From Brevundimonas sp. (lineage in GTDB: Bacteria > Pseudomonadota > Alphaproteobacteria > Caulobacterales > Caulobacteraceae): DNA of 64,000 nt. Shown here piece after piece: positions 36,436-45,949 of this stretch. The stretch spans positions 124,001 to 188,000 of the forward strand of contig QFQU01000002.1 in the NCBI GenBank assembly GCA_003248965.1, given 5' to 3'. The position numbers were made by a program, and so were the translations under genes. The notes beneath the pieces are model-generated. The model was not told where the DNA came from, did no database searches, and saw nothing but the letters and a program-made list of their open reading frames with translations. Positions within the stretch are counted from its first letter, which is position 1. The number at the start of each line of letters is the position of its first letter.

Positions 36436-36471
36436 GTCCGAACAGTCCGATCCGTCCGATCTGTCCGAAAT
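36436..36471. repeat. Four tandem 9-bp repeats
   Basis: GTCCGAACA, GTCCGATCC, GTCCGATCT and GTCCGAAAT follow one another without gaps. They lie in the 280-bp gap between ptsP and the rodZ-like gene. No coding role is supported; they may be a replication-slippage product or an array of regulator half-sites. Confidence 0.7.
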
Positions 36472-36569
36472 CGCCGCCCCTCCTCCATGCGGCGGGCAGT
36501 ATGGCGCGGCGGTCGACCAGGGCGCGCAGAAAGCATATCTGGAAGCGCAAGCCCTTGAAAAAGCGTCGC

Positions 36570-38846
36570 TCACGCCGCGACGTTCAGCTTTCGAGCCAGG
36601 GCCTGTATCTCGTTGCGGACCGATCCGGTCGACAGGTTCAGCAGGTTGGACAGGCCGCGCCGCGCCGCGCCCAGGTCAGCCGACAGGATCATGCGCTTGA
36701 CCGGACCGACCCCGCCGGCGGGCGCCGACAGACGGGTGAAGCCCAGGGCGATCAGGGCGAAGGCTTCCAGCGGGCGACCCGCCAGCTCGCCGCAGATGGA
36801 GACGGGCGTGCCGGTGTCGGCGCAGGCCTTCTGGATCGTCTGCAGCGCGCGCAGGGTCGGCGGCGACAGGGGGTCGTAGCGGTCCGACACCAGGGGATTG
36901 GTCCGGTCGGCCGCGTACATGTACTGGAACAGGTCGTTGGTGCCGATGGAGACGAAGTCCGTCAGGGGCAGAAGCGCGTCCAGGTGCCACAGCAGGGACG
37001 GACATTCGATCATGGCGCCCACCCGCAGCAGGGCGGGCAGCGCCCGGCCCCGGCGGCGCGCCCAGGCGCATTCGACATCGACCAGTTCGCGCGCGGCCCG
37101 GAACTCGTCCACCGTGGCGATCATCGGGAACATGACGCGCAGCTCGCGCCCGGCGCCCGCCGCCAGCAGGGCGCGCAACTGCATCCGCAACAGGGACGGC
37201 CGGTCCAGACCCAGGCGGATGGCGCGGCGGCCCAGGGCGGGATTCTCTTCCCGCTCCGCCTCCAGATAGGGCAGGACCTTGTCGCCGCCGATGTCCAGGG
37301 TGCGGAAGGTGACGGGCTTGTCGCCCGCCGCGTCCAGAACCAGCTTGTAGAGGGCCGTCTGGGCGTCCAGACGCGGCAGTTCGTCGGACACCATGAACTG
37401 GAATTCGGTGCGGAACAGGCCGATGCCCTCGGCGCCCGTCTCGGCCATATTCTCCAGATCGACCGCCAGACCGGCGTTGGTCAGGACCATGATCCGCTGG
37501 CCGTCCAGGGTGACGGCGGGCGTATCGCGCAGCTGGGCGAACTCGGCCTGACGCTGCTGGCGCACGTCCATGCGGGACTGGGTCGCCTCCAGCATGTCGG
37601 CGCGGGGACGCAGGTAGGCCTCTCCGGTCTCGCCGTCGGCGATGACCATGTCGCCTTCCGACAACCGGTCGCGCAGGCCCATCAGGCGCCCGACGCACGG
37701 AATCTGAAGCGCCCGGGCCACAATGGCGGCGTGGCTGGCGGCCGAGCCTTCCTCCAGCAACAGGCCCTTCAGCTTGTCGCGCGGATATTCCAGGAGGTCG
37801 GCGGGGCCCAGGTTTCGGGCCACCAGAATGGCGTCGTCGGGCAATTCCCGCTCGCCCGGCTTGTCGCCCGCCAGCACGCGCAGCAGCCGGTTGGCCAGAT
37901 CCTCGAAATCGTGCAGCCGCTCGCGGATATAGGGGTCGCGCGCCTGGGCGAAGCGGGCGCGATGTTCGTTCCTGACCCGGTCCACGGCCGCCTCGGCCGT
38001 CAGGCCGTTCCGCACCGCCTCTTCCAGCGACCGGTTCCAGCCCCGGTCGTCGGCGAACATCCGATAGGTTTCCAGCACCTCGAACGAGGGACCGGCCAAG
38101 CCCTGCCCCTTGTCCAGCATGGCGTCCAGGCCAGTCTTCAGCGTGGCCAGGGCCAGCTTCAGCCGCGCCTCCTCCATGCCCGGATCGTCGCTGAGCAGCC
38201 TTTCGGGCGCCAGCGGGGCCTCGTGCAGGACCACATGACCGAAGGCCAGGCCCTCGGCGAATTTCTGGCCCTTCAGCCGTTCCGGGCGGTGGGGCGCCAC
38301 TTCGACGTCGCGCAGCTCGTCCTGGTCCAGCAGTTCGCCGGAGGCCACCGTCTCGGCCAGGACCATGGCGATGGTCTGGATGTCCTCGACCTCGTCCTCG
38401 TCGTAGCGCCGTTCGGTGCGGTTCTGGACGACCAGGACGCCGATGGCCCGCCCGCCGCGCAGCAAGGGGGCGCCCAGGAAGGCGTGATAGGGGTCTTCGC
38501 CCGTCTCCGGGCGGTAGGAGAAGGCCGGATGCGACGGCGCGTCCGACAGGCTGATCGGCTGGGCCAGGCGGGCCACCTCGCCCACCAGACCCTCGCCGGG
38601 ACGCAGGCGGGTGTTGTGGACGGCTTCGGGATTCAGACCCTCGGTGGCGAACAGCTCCAGCTCGCCCGAGGCGCGGCGCAGATAGATGGAGCAGACCTCG
38701 GCGACCATCGAACGGGCGATGATGCGGACGACCATGTTCAGCCGGTCCTGCGCAGGCGTGGCGCCCGCACCCGCCCCGCCCAGAGCCTCTCGGATCTGGC
38801 GCAGGAGGATTCGAGGTCCCCTGGTCATCGCGCCGCCTGCCGGCAT
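36570..38846 (-). CDS. ptsP: Nitrogen-PTS phosphoenolpyruvate phosphotransferase
   Basis: A 758-residue Enzyme I-Ntr. An N-terminal GAF domain (~35-165) is followed by the EI phosphotransfer domain with active-site His372 in EEGSAASHAAIVARA, and a C-terminal PEP-binding TIM barrel (GLFRTEFQFM, MFPMIATVDEF, VGAMIECPS, SIGTNDLFQYMYAADR, VSICGELAG). It transfers phosphate from PEP to NPr, regulating nitrogen and carbon or stringent responses. The ATG at 38846 has GGGAG 5 nt upstream; ATG 38828 is a possible alternative. It lies 49 bp after lysC, the common alphaproteobacterial order. Confidence 0.95.
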   Translation of the reverse strand: MPAGGAMTRGPRILLRQIREALGGAGAGATPAQDRLNMVVRIIARSMVAEVCSIYLRRASGELELFATEGLNPEAVHNTRLRPGEGLVGEVARLAQPISLSDAPSHPAFSYRPETGEDPYHAFLGAPLLRGGRAIGVLVVQNRTERRYDEDEVEDIQTIAMVLAETVASGELLDQDELRDVEVAPHRPERLKGQKFAEGLAFGHVVLHEAPLAPERLLSDDPGMEEARLKLALATLKTGLDAMLDKGQGLAGPSFEVLETYRMFADDRGWNRSLEEAVRNGLTAEAAVDRVRNEHRARFAQARDPYIRERLHDFEDLANRLLRVLAGDKPGERELPDDAILVARNLGPADLLEYPRDKLKGLLLEEGSAASHAAIVARALQIPCVGRLMGLRDRLSEGDMVIADGETGEAYLRPRADMLEATQSRMDVRQQRQAEFAQLRDTPAVTLDGQRIMVLTNAGLAVDLENMAETGAEGIGLFRTEFQFMVSDELPRLDAQTALYKLVLDAAGDKPVTFRTLDIGGDKVLPYLEAEREENPALGRRAIRLGLDRPSLLRMQLRALLAAGAGRELRVMFPMIATVDEFRAARELVDVECAWARRRGRALPALLRVGAMIECPSLLWHLDALLPLTDFVSIGTNDLFQYMYAADRTNPLVSDRYDPLSPPTLRALQTIQKACADTGTPVSICGELAGRPLEAFALIALGFTRLSAPAGGVGPVKRMILSADLGAARRGLSNLLNLSTGSVRNEIQALARKLNVAA

Positions 38847-38895
38847 CCTGTCTCCCGCGCCCTTTCGTCTGATGTAGGCGCTTTCTTCAGATCAC

Positions 38896-40170
38896 CTATA
38901 CCGTTTCAAGCCCATAGGCCGAATGCAGGGCGCGAACGGCCAGTTCGGCGTAGGCGGCGTCGATCAGGACGCTGATCTTGATTTCCGAGGTCGAGATGGC
39001 CTGGAACTTGACCCCCTTGTCGGCCAGGGCCTTGAACATGGTCTGGGCCACGCCGGCATGGCTTCGCATGCCCACGCCCACGACCGAGACCTTGGCCACG
39101 TCCTCGTCGACGCGGATTTCCTCAAAGCCCAGTTGGGCCTTGGCGGCGGTCATCAGCTCGGCGGCGCGTACGGCGTCGCGGCGGCCGGTGGTGAAGGTCA
39201 GATTGACCGCCCCCGGGGTGCGCGACTGGCTCTGGACGATCATGTCCACGTTCACGCTGGCCTCGGCCAGGCGGGTGAAGACGTCGGCGGGGGCGTCGAC
39301 CCGGTCCGAAAGGCCCAAAAGGGTGATGCGGGCCTCGTCGCGGCTCATGGTCACGCCGGACACGATGCGTTTTTCCACGATCTCCTCCTCGTCGCAGATC
39401 AGGGTTCCGCCCTTGTCGGGCATGACGCCGTTAGCGTCGGGTTCGATAAAGCTGGACAGCACGCGCACCGGCACCTGTTTGGCCATGGCGAGCTCGACCG
39501 AGCGGGTCTGCAACACCTTGGCGCCCAGGGAGGCCATTTCCAGCATCTCCTCGTAGGAGACCTTGTTCAGACGCCTGGCGCGGCTCTCGATGCGCGGGTC
39601 GGTCGTATAGACGCCGTCCACGTCGGTATAGATGTCGCAAGGGCAGCCCAGGGCCGCCGCCACAGCCACCGCAGAGGTGTCCGAGCCGCCCCGGCCCAGG
39701 GTGGTGATCTTGCCGTCGAGGGTGACGCCCTGGAAGCCGGGGACGACCGCGATCTGGCCGCCGTCGACGGCGGCGCCCAGCTTGTCGCCCGGAATGTCGA
39801 CGATGCGGGCGCGGGCATGGGCGTCGTCGGTGACGATCGGCACCTGCCAGCCCATCCACGACCGGGCGTCCAGCCCCATGTTCCTCAGGGTCATGGCCAG
39901 AAGGCCCGACGTGACCTGCTCGCCCGAAGCGACCACCACGTCATATTCGTCGTCCGACAGCGGCAGGCCCGCGCCGGCCGGGCCGGCCCCGTCGGTCCAG
40001 GCGACCAGTTCGTTGGTCTTGCCCGCCATGGCCGAGACGACGACGGCGACCTTCTTGCCGGTCGCGGCCTCGGCGGCGACGATGCGCGCCGCACGACGGA
40101 TACGTTCGAGGTCGCCCATGGAGGTGCCGCCGAACTTCATCACCAGTCGTGTCGTATCGGGCCGCGTCAT
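38896..40170 (-). CDS. lysC: Aspartate kinase
   Basis: A 424-residue aspartokinase, the first step of the lysine/threonine/methionine pathway. N-terminal kinase motif VMKFGGTSMGDLERIR, substrate motifs GRGGSDTSAVAVAAALG and DIYTDVDGVYTTDPR, and two C-terminal ACT domains (~265-420; SVVGVGMRSHAGVAQTMFKA) for feedback control. It belongs to the class with lysine/threonine-sensitive ACT pairs. Divergent from ubiG, with ptsP downstream. Confidence 0.97.
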   Translation of the reverse strand: MTRPDTTRLVMKFGGTSMGDLERIRRAARIVAAEAATGKKVAVVVSAMAGKTNELVAWTDGAGPAGAGLPLSDDEYDVVVASGEQVTSGLLAMTLRNMGLDARSWMGWQVPIVTDDAHARARIVDIPGDKLGAAVDGGQIAVVPGFQGVTLDGKITTLGRGGSDTSAVAVAAALGCPCDIYTDVDGVYTTDPRIESRARRLNKVSYEEMLEMASLGAKVLQTRSVELAMAKQVPVRVLSSFIEPDANGVMPDKGGTLICDEEEIVEKRIVSGVTMSRDEARITLLGLSDRVDAPADVFTRLAEASVNVDMIVQSQSRTPGAVNLTFTTGRRDAVRAAELMTAAKAQLGFEEIRVDEDVAKVSVVGVGMRSHAGVAQTMFKALADKGVKFQAISTSEIKISVLIDAAYAELAVRALHSAYGLETV

Positions 40171-40226
40171 CGTGGCGTTTCGCCCCCTGCTTGCGTGAAA
40201 GGCCGCAAAGGTTCATCCCTCGCGTC

Positions 40227-41045
40227 ATGACCGCTTCTAACGGCGCCGCCTCGCCTCGCCTACCCCGTTCGGGGAAAGGTTTTTCGCAAAATTCGCCCGA
40301 AGGTGCGTTCGGCGCATCGATCGACCCCGCCGACGTCGCCCGTTTCTCGGCCCAGGCGGCGGAGTGGTGGGATGCGAAGGGGCCGTTCGCGCCGCTGCAC
40401 CGGTTCAATCCGGCGCGGCTGAAACTGATCCGCGAACAGCTGTGCGCCCGGCTGGGCCGCGATCCCGATGCGATCCGTCCGTTCGATGGGCTGACCCTGT
40501 TGGACGTGGGCTGCGGCGGGGGGCTGATCGCCGAGCCGATGCGGCGGATGGGGTTTCAGGTTTCAGCCATCGACGCCTCCAGCGAGAACATCGGCACCGC
40601 CCGCGCCCATGCGGACATGGTCGGGCTGGACATCGCCTATCGCGCCGCCACGGTCGAACAGATCGAGGCCGAGGGCGCCGGCCCCTTCGACGTCGTCCTG
40701 ACGATGGAGGTGATCGAACACGTCGCCGATCCCGAAAGCTTCGTGCGCGCCTGTTCACGCCTGGTCCGGCCCGGCGGCGTCATGATGGTCGCCACATTGA
40801 ACCGCACGCTGAAGTCCCTGGCCCTGGGCAAGGTGGCGGCGGAATACATTCTGCGCTGGGTCCCGGCCGGCACCCACGACTGGCGCCAGTTCCTGAAGCC
40901 CGACGAAATCCGCGCCATGCTGTCCGCCGAGCCGGTGACGGTCGAGGGGCCCTACGGCCTGAACTACGACCCGCTGAACGACCGCTGGAGCCAGTCGGAC
41001 GATGCGGGGATCAACTATATGATGGTCGCGACGCGAGACGTCTGA
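40227..41045 (+). CDS. ubiG: Ubiquinone biosynthesis O-methyltransferase
   Basis: A 272-residue SAM-dependent methyltransferase that acts on two hydroxyls of the ubiquinone ring. The UbiG signature lies near the start (ARFSAQAAEWWDAKGPFAPLH), SAM-binding motif LLDVGCGGGLIAEPM, then VVLTMEVIEHVADPESFV, and a C-terminal TRDV. The N-terminal ~30 residues before ASIDPADVARF are variable, so a later start is possible. Followed by a good terminator. Divergent from lysC. Confidence 0.94.
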   Translation: MTASNGAASPRLPRSGKGFSQNSPEGAFGASIDPADVARFSAQAAEWWDAKGPFAPLHRFNPARLKLIREQLCARLGRDPDAIRPFDGLTLLDVGCGGGLIAEPMRRMGFQVSAIDASSENIGTARAHADMVGLDIAYRAATVEQIEAEGAGPFDVVLTMEVIEHVADPESFVRACSRLVRPGGVMMVATLNRTLKSLALGKVAAEYILRWVPAGTHDWRQFLKPDEIRAMLSAEPVTVEGPYGLNYDPLNDRWSQSDDAGINYMMVATRDV

Positions 41046-41051
41046 AACGAA

Positions 41052-41081
41052 AAAGGCCGCCCCGAAGGGCGGCCTTTCCTT
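41052..41081 (+). terminator. Intrinsic terminator after ubiG
   Basis: AAAGGCCGCC (41052-41061) pairs with GGCGGCCTTT (41068-41077), with C-G closing a CGAA loop and TTTCCTTTT following. The A-tract on the other side lets it also serve the convergent OPT transporter gene. Confidence 0.88.
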
Positions 41082-41099
41082 TTGGGGCCTGGATCGCCC

Positions 41100-43151
41100 C
41101 TAGACCTTCTGCGCCCGGCTTCTGGTCCAGGCGTACAGGCCGAACACGGCGACCGCGAAGCCGACGATGCCCGCCAGCATGGCCGGCCACGCCGAACCCT
41201 CGGGCAGCATGGCGAAGGGTGCGTCGTCCTTGGTGGCAACGATGACGCCGGCGGTGAAGACGCCGAACAGGCTCTCGCCCACGATCAGGCCCGAGGCCAA
41301 CAGCACCCCCATCCGCCGCGCCACATCGGCGTAGCGGGTGCTGGAGACGGCCTTGTCGTAGATCCAGCCGCAGACCGCGCCGATCACCAGCATGGTGGTG
41401 ACGGCGGCCGGCAGATAGAAGCCGATGCCGACGGCCAGCGGCGGCAGCTTGACCTTGCCCTTGGTCGCTTTCGACACGACCGCGTCCAGCACGATGATGA
41501 CCACGCCGATCGCCGCGCCCAGACCGATCAGGTCCCAGCGCAGATCGCCGCCGATGACGCCGCGCGCCAGGGCCGAGATCAGGGTGGCTTGCGGGGCGGC
41601 CAGGGTCTTGGCGCCTTCCACGATGGCGGGCGGGCCGCCTTCGAAGCCGAAGGCCTGGTTCAGCAGGTTCAGGATGAAGGGGATCACCAGAGCGCCGGCG
41701 CCGACGCCGACGATCAGCGCCACCTGCTGACGCCACGGCGTGGCCTCGACCAGTTGGCCGGTCTTCAGGTCTTGAAGATTGTCATTGGCGATGACGGCGA
41801 CGGCGAAGACCACCGCGGTCACGATCAGGGCGAAGGCGATGATCGACGGATCGGCCGGTACGCCCGCGATGGCCATGACGCCCAGCATCAACAGCGAGGC
41901 GATGACGATGGCCAGGATGCCGACGCCCGAGACCGGGCTGTTCGACGAGCCGATCAGACCCGCCATATAGCCGCAGATGGCCGCGACCGCGAAGCCGATC
42001 AGCACCACATAGACCAGGCCGCCGATCACCAGCAGCGGGGTGGAAGACGCCAGTGCCGGGGCGCTCTGGGCGAACCAGGCCAGGAGGCCAGCGATGCCGA
42101 CCAGGCAGGCGGCCGAAACGCCGCCGACAAGCTTGATCGGCAGGTCCTGTTCCGTGCGCTCAAGCACCTCGCCGTGCGAACGGCGGGCGTTGGCGGCGAG
42201 CGCCGAGGTCAGGCCGCCGATCAGCGGTCCGGCCAGTTTGATCAGGGTCCAGATGGCGGCGACGCCGATCACGCCCGCGCCCATGAACCGCACCTCGCGC
42301 GCCCAGACCCTGGAGGCCAGTTCCTCGGCGCCGACGCCGGCGGGAAGGGTCGAGGCGATCGACGGAATGCCGTGCGCCGTCAGCCAAGCGACGGTGTCGG
42401 GGCTGGTCAGGATCGGCACGGCGACAGCCCAGGCCAGCACTAGGCCGAACAGCTGCGCCAGACCGACCGTCAGGCCGATCAGATGGCCGGCGCCCAGCAG
42501 GGCGAACTGCATGCCGAAGCCCATGCCGGTCGCGCCGCCGCCCAGGGCGGCGGGCAGTTTGAAGAACTTGGCCGCTTCGCCCGCGAAGACCCGACCCGCG
42601 ACCAGCAGGGCGTAGCCGGCCGAAACCACGGCCCCGGCGACCACGACCCAGAGGCCGGACTTGTTCTCGCGCACGGCGCTTTCGGTCTGTTCGGCCCCGC
42701 GCGAGCCGACCTTCAGCACCTCGGCGGCGGCGACGCCTTCCGGGTAGGGCAGGCCGCCATTGACGACCAGCGCCCGCCTCAGCGGAATGGAGAAGGTCAC
42801 GCCCAGGACGCCGCCCAGGATGCAGATGGCCACCGACTGCCAGAACGGAAACTCCAGCCACCAGCCGATCATCACCAGGCCCGGCAGGACGAAGATGATC
42901 GAACTCATGGCGCCGCCGACCGAGGCCACGGTCTGGACGGTCATGTTCTCCCAGATGGTCGAGGTGCGGAAGGCCCGCAGCACGGCCATGGAGATCACCG
43001 CCGCCGGAATAGCCGAGGCGAAGGTCAGGCCGACCAGAAGGCCCAGATAGGTGTTGGCGGCGGTGAAGATCACCGCCAGCAGGCAGCCCAGCACCAGGGC
43101 GCGGAGCGTCAGTTCAAGCCGACCTTTCGGGGCGGCGGCGGCGTCTGTCAT
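41100..43151 (-). CDS. OPT-family oligopeptide transporter
   Basis: A 683-residue polytopic membrane protein with about 14-16 helices. It matches the bacterial OPT family: LTLRALVLGCLLAVIFTAANTY-type first helix, PAAVISMAVLR, NMTVQTVASVGGAMSS, and GGLPYPEGVAAAEVLKVG near residue 135, a hallmark of this group. The family imports oligopeptides or metal chelates coupled to protons. The substrate is not deducible. Transcribed alone, ending against the ubiG terminator. Confidence 0.92.
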   Translation of the reverse strand: MTDAAAAPKGRLELTLRALVLGCLLAVIFTAANTYLGLLVGLTFASAIPAAVISMAVLRAFRTSTIWENMTVQTVASVGGAMSSIIFVLPGLVMIGWWLEFPFWQSVAICILGGVLGVTFSIPLRRALVVNGGLPYPEGVAAAEVLKVGSRGAEQTESAVRENKSGLWVVVAGAVVSAGYALLVAGRVFAGEAAKFFKLPAALGGGATGMGFGMQFALLGAGHLIGLTVGLAQLFGLVLAWAVAVPILTSPDTVAWLTAHGIPSIASTLPAGVGAEELASRVWAREVRFMGAGVIGVAAIWTLIKLAGPLIGGLTSALAANARRSHGEVLERTEQDLPIKLVGGVSAACLVGIAGLLAWFAQSAPALASSTPLLVIGGLVYVVLIGFAVAAICGYMAGLIGSSNSPVSGVGILAIVIASLLMLGVMAIAGVPADPSIIAFALIVTAVVFAVAVIANDNLQDLKTGQLVEATPWRQQVALIVGVGAGALVIPFILNLLNQAFGFEGGPPAIVEGAKTLAAPQATLISALARGVIGGDLRWDLIGLGAAIGVVIIVLDAVVSKATKGKVKLPPLAVGIGFYLPAAVTTMLVIGAVCGWIYDKAVSSTRYADVARRMGVLLASGLIVGESLFGVFTAGVIVATKDDAPFAMLPEGSAWPAMLAGIVGFAVAVFGLYAWTRSRAQKV

Positions 43152-43471
43152 CGAAGGGTTCCCACGTTTGGCGGGACCGTAAGCGCATTATGTCGCAGGC
43201 GGCAACAGGGCGCACGACGAAGGTCATGCGGTGCGGCGCCAGCATGACCATGGCCGTCAGCTCCAGGACAGAAGGATGGCGGACAGGAAATGGCCGCCGA
43301 AGGCCAGACGGTTCATCGACAGGGCGACGGCGCAGGTGATCGTCACCGGCAAGGCGACGGGGCGCCCGCGCGCGGGCGAAGGCGCAGTTGGTGCCTCAGG
43401 CGTCGCTGAACATCCAGACCGGGGTGAAGCTTTCCTGAGCCGCCCAGACCTGACCTTCCAGGTCGAACCCG
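43152..43471. other. Intergenic region without a supported gene
   Basis: About 320 bp before the OPT gene and after divL. It contains short protein-like tails on both strands without a start: DLEGQVWAAQESFTPVWMFSDA on the minus strand (~43390-43460) and AQLVPQASLNIQTGVKLS on the plus strand (ending near 43440). These could be remnants of lost genes or chance. The OPT promoter should lie near 43160-43220. Confidence 0.5.
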
Positions 43472-45814
43472 TCAGGCGCGGCCGGGGGTCGGTTCCAGTT
43501 GCAGTTCCGGCGCGGCGGCGACGGGCGCGGCGCTGATCGGCAGATGCAGGATGAAGATCGCCCCCTTGCCCGGCTCGCTCTCCACCTCGGCCCAACCGCC
43601 GTGCAGTTCGACCAGGGCCTTGACCAGGGCCAGGGCGACGCCGGGGCCGCCCCGTTCGCGCCGAACGAAACGGTCGAAGACGTGGGGCTGAAGATGATAG
43701 GGAATGCCGCGGCCGGTGTCGGAGACGCTGAGACGCACCTCGGTCGGCGTCCCTTCGGCTGACAGGACCACAGCGCCGCCTTCGGACACGGCTCGGGCGG
43801 CGTTTTCCAGCAGATGATCCAGCGCCTGGCCGATGCGGTGGTGGTCGGCGCGGATGGGCTTCAGGTCGGTTGGGCAGGTCACGGTCAGGGTCGCGCCGCG
43901 TCCCTCCACCTTGGGGCGCACCTTCTCGGCGGCCTGGGCCAGGAGGTCGCAGACGCGCACGTCGCCCAGCGACAGCTCCATCTCGCCAGCGTCGATCTGG
44001 GCCATGTCCAGCACGTCGTCGATGGAGCGGGCCAGCTGGCTGGCGGCGATGCGGATGGCGCCGGCGTGCTGGCGGCTGCGTTCGGGCAGATCGCCCAGGG
44101 TCTCCAGCAGTTCGGAATAGCCGACGATGGTGGTCAGCGGCGTGCGCAGTTCATAGGAGACGCTGCCCACGAACTCGCGCTTCAGGGCCTGGCTTTCGGC
44201 CAGGGCCTGTTCGCGCTGGACCAGGGCCTGTTCCAGTCCGCGCCGGGCGGTCACGTCCGAGAAGGCGACCAGGGTGGCGCCGTCCGGCAGGGGCCGGGTC
44301 TGCCAGGCGGCCACGCGACCGTCGTTGGTGCGCCCCTCGCCCGAGATGGCGACGCGGCTTTCGGGATCGGGGTCGGCCACCCGCGCCTTCAACCCCAGCC
44401 ACAGCGCCGGGTCGGGCAGGACCGCCTTGCACAGTCCGGCCAGGGCGTCGAAGTCGGCGGCCGCCGCGATCCGATCGCCCGACAGGTTCCAGAAGGTCTC
44501 GAACGCCTCGTTGTGCAGCCGCAGCCGCCCGTCGGAGCCGAACACGGCGACGGCGTCGTTCAGCTTGTCCAGCGTCGCGGTCTGGACCTGGATCTGGGCG
44601 TTGTAGCGGCTGCGCAGCTGCAGCTCGCCGGTGATGTCCGAGAAGATCAGCAGAATGCCGCCCAGCGGATGGGGCTGGCGCACCACGCGCAGGGTGCGGC
44701 CGTCGGGCAGGGACCAGCTGTCGTCGGGCGCGGCCTGGGCGGCGCCGTAGAAGTCCAGTTCGCGCGCCTTCCAGCCGGCGTAGTCGACCACCTCGGGCAG
44801 GCGACGACGCTGGCGCAGCCGATCCAGCAGTTCGGCGTGGGTCGGCCGTTCATCCAGCCAGGCCGGGTCCAGGTCGAACAGGGTCTGGAAGGCGGTGTTG
44901 TGAAAGGCCAACCGCTTGGCCGGGCCGAAGATGGCCACGGCGTCGGCCAGGTGGTTCAGGGTCTCGTCGTGGGCCTCGACATGGCGGCGCAGGGTGTCGC
45001 GCGTCTCTTCCGCCTCGGTCGCCTCCAGGGCGAAGGCGGTGACGGCCCCGCCGCCCGCCGGTTCGGCGACGATGCGCCAGGCGCGGCGATGCCCCCCGCC
45101 GGTGGTCCAGCGGAACCCTTCCTGGCGCACGCCCAGCCGGCCGGCCTCGGCGACCACGGCGTCGGCGCCGCGATCGAACGACAGCGCCTTCTCGATCGCC
45201 TCTTCCAGACTGTCGGCGCTGACCTGGGCCAGCCAGGCGCGGTTGGCCCAGGCCAGGCGGCCGGCGCCGTCCACCACCCAGGTCGGCACGGGCGAGGCGT
45301 CGCCCAGCAGGGCCAGACCGCTCTCGGCCGCGTCGATGCCGGTCAGGGTCACGCTGGAGGCCGGCGACAGGCGCAGCCAGGCCGCGCCGCCCGCGACCCG
45401 CCCCTCGATCCGCCAGGGCTCGACCTCGTCCAGGGCGATCAGGCCGTCGAAGACCTGGCCTTCGCGCACCAGGGCGTCCAGCTGGTCGGCGTGGGTCTGG
45501 CGCAGACGGGTCAGGACGGCCTCGCCCGCCTGCGTCTCCGCCCCCGCCAGGCGGGCGATCAGCTCGGGCGGGCCGACGGGCGGGCCGGCCGCCGCGCCCT
45601 CCGGCGTCAGGGCCAGGCTGACGTCGTCGAAGGCCCGCAGCAGACCGTCGTAACGGCCGAGGGCGGACACGGCCTCGGCGCGCTGGCCCTGCGCGGCCTG
45701 AACCGTGGCGTTCAGCTGGGCGCGCAGGCGCAGGGCCCAGGCGCTGACGGCCAGCGCCAGCCCGGCTGCCCCTGCAGTGGCGACATAGGCGATGTCGGCC
45801 TCGGCCATTCCCAT
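43472..45814 (-). CDS. divL: DivL-type tyrosine-box sensor kinase
   Basis: A 780-residue membrane-anchored PAS kinase. One N-terminal helix (~9-29), then several PAS-like segments (~165-265, 283-395, 413-525), a dimerisation/phospho-acceptor helix and an ATPase domain (~620-762; HLLENAARAV, SDTGRGIPYHLQPHVFDRF). The acceptor box reads FVGSVSYELRTPL: Tyr554 replaces the usual His, the defining feature of DivL, where the residue is Tyr550 in Caulobacter crescentus. DivL controls the CckA-CtrA cell-cycle pathway by sensing phosphorylated DivK. Starts at ATG 45814 or 45808. A Pro/Ala tail closes the protein. Confidence 0.92.
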   Translation of the reverse strand: MGMAEADIAYVATAGAAGLALAVSAWALRLRAQLNATVQAAQGQRAEAVSALGRYDGLLRAFDDVSLALTPEGAAAGPPVGPPELIARLAGAETQAGEAVLTRLRQTHADQLDALVREGQVFDGLIALDEVEPWRIEGRVAGGAAWLRLSPASSVTLTGIDAAESGLALLGDASPVPTWVVDGAGRLAWANRAWLAQVSADSLEEAIEKALSFDRGADAVVAEAGRLGVRQEGFRWTTGGGHRRAWRIVAEPAGGGAVTAFALEATEAEETRDTLRRHVEAHDETLNHLADAVAIFGPAKRLAFHNTAFQTLFDLDPAWLDERPTHAELLDRLRQRRRLPEVVDYAGWKARELDFYGAAQAAPDDSWSLPDGRTLRVVRQPHPLGGILLIFSDITGELQLRSRYNAQIQVQTATLDKLNDAVAVFGSDGRLRLHNEAFETFWNLSGDRIAAAADFDALAGLCKAVLPDPALWLGLKARVADPDPESRVAISGEGRTNDGRVAAWQTRPLPDGATLVAFSDVTARRGLEQALVQREQALAESQALKREFVGSVSYELRTPLTTIVGYSELLETLGDLPERSRQHAGAIRIAASQLARSIDDVLDMAQIDAGEMELSLGDVRVCDLLAQAAEKVRPKVEGRGATLTVTCPTDLKPIRADHHRIGQALDHLLENAARAVSEGGAVVLSAEGTPTEVRLSVSDTGRGIPYHLQPHVFDRFVRRERGGPGVALALVKALVELHGGWAEVESEPGKGAIFILHLPISAAPVAAAPELQLEPTPGRA

Positions 45815-45949
45815 CCTGAAGCTTCGCGCGAACCGATTCGGCGTTCACCATACTCCAACCGCGCGAAAAAGCGGCGATCTCCTCGCGCGACAGGAGGCGC
45901 GGCGTCGCGTCCCGTTGCGTCGACGCGCGCGGGCGGCGATAGGCGGGGC

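Noticed and set aside
36286..36573. Small open frames on both strands between ptsP and the rodZ-like gene
   Set aside because: They arise from the 9-bp repeats and GC bias; no ribosome-binding site or conserved feature.
43257..43595. Minus-strand frame overlapping the divL 3' end
   Set aside because: Arg/Ser/Pro-rich composition typical of a wrong frame; no start signal or family match.
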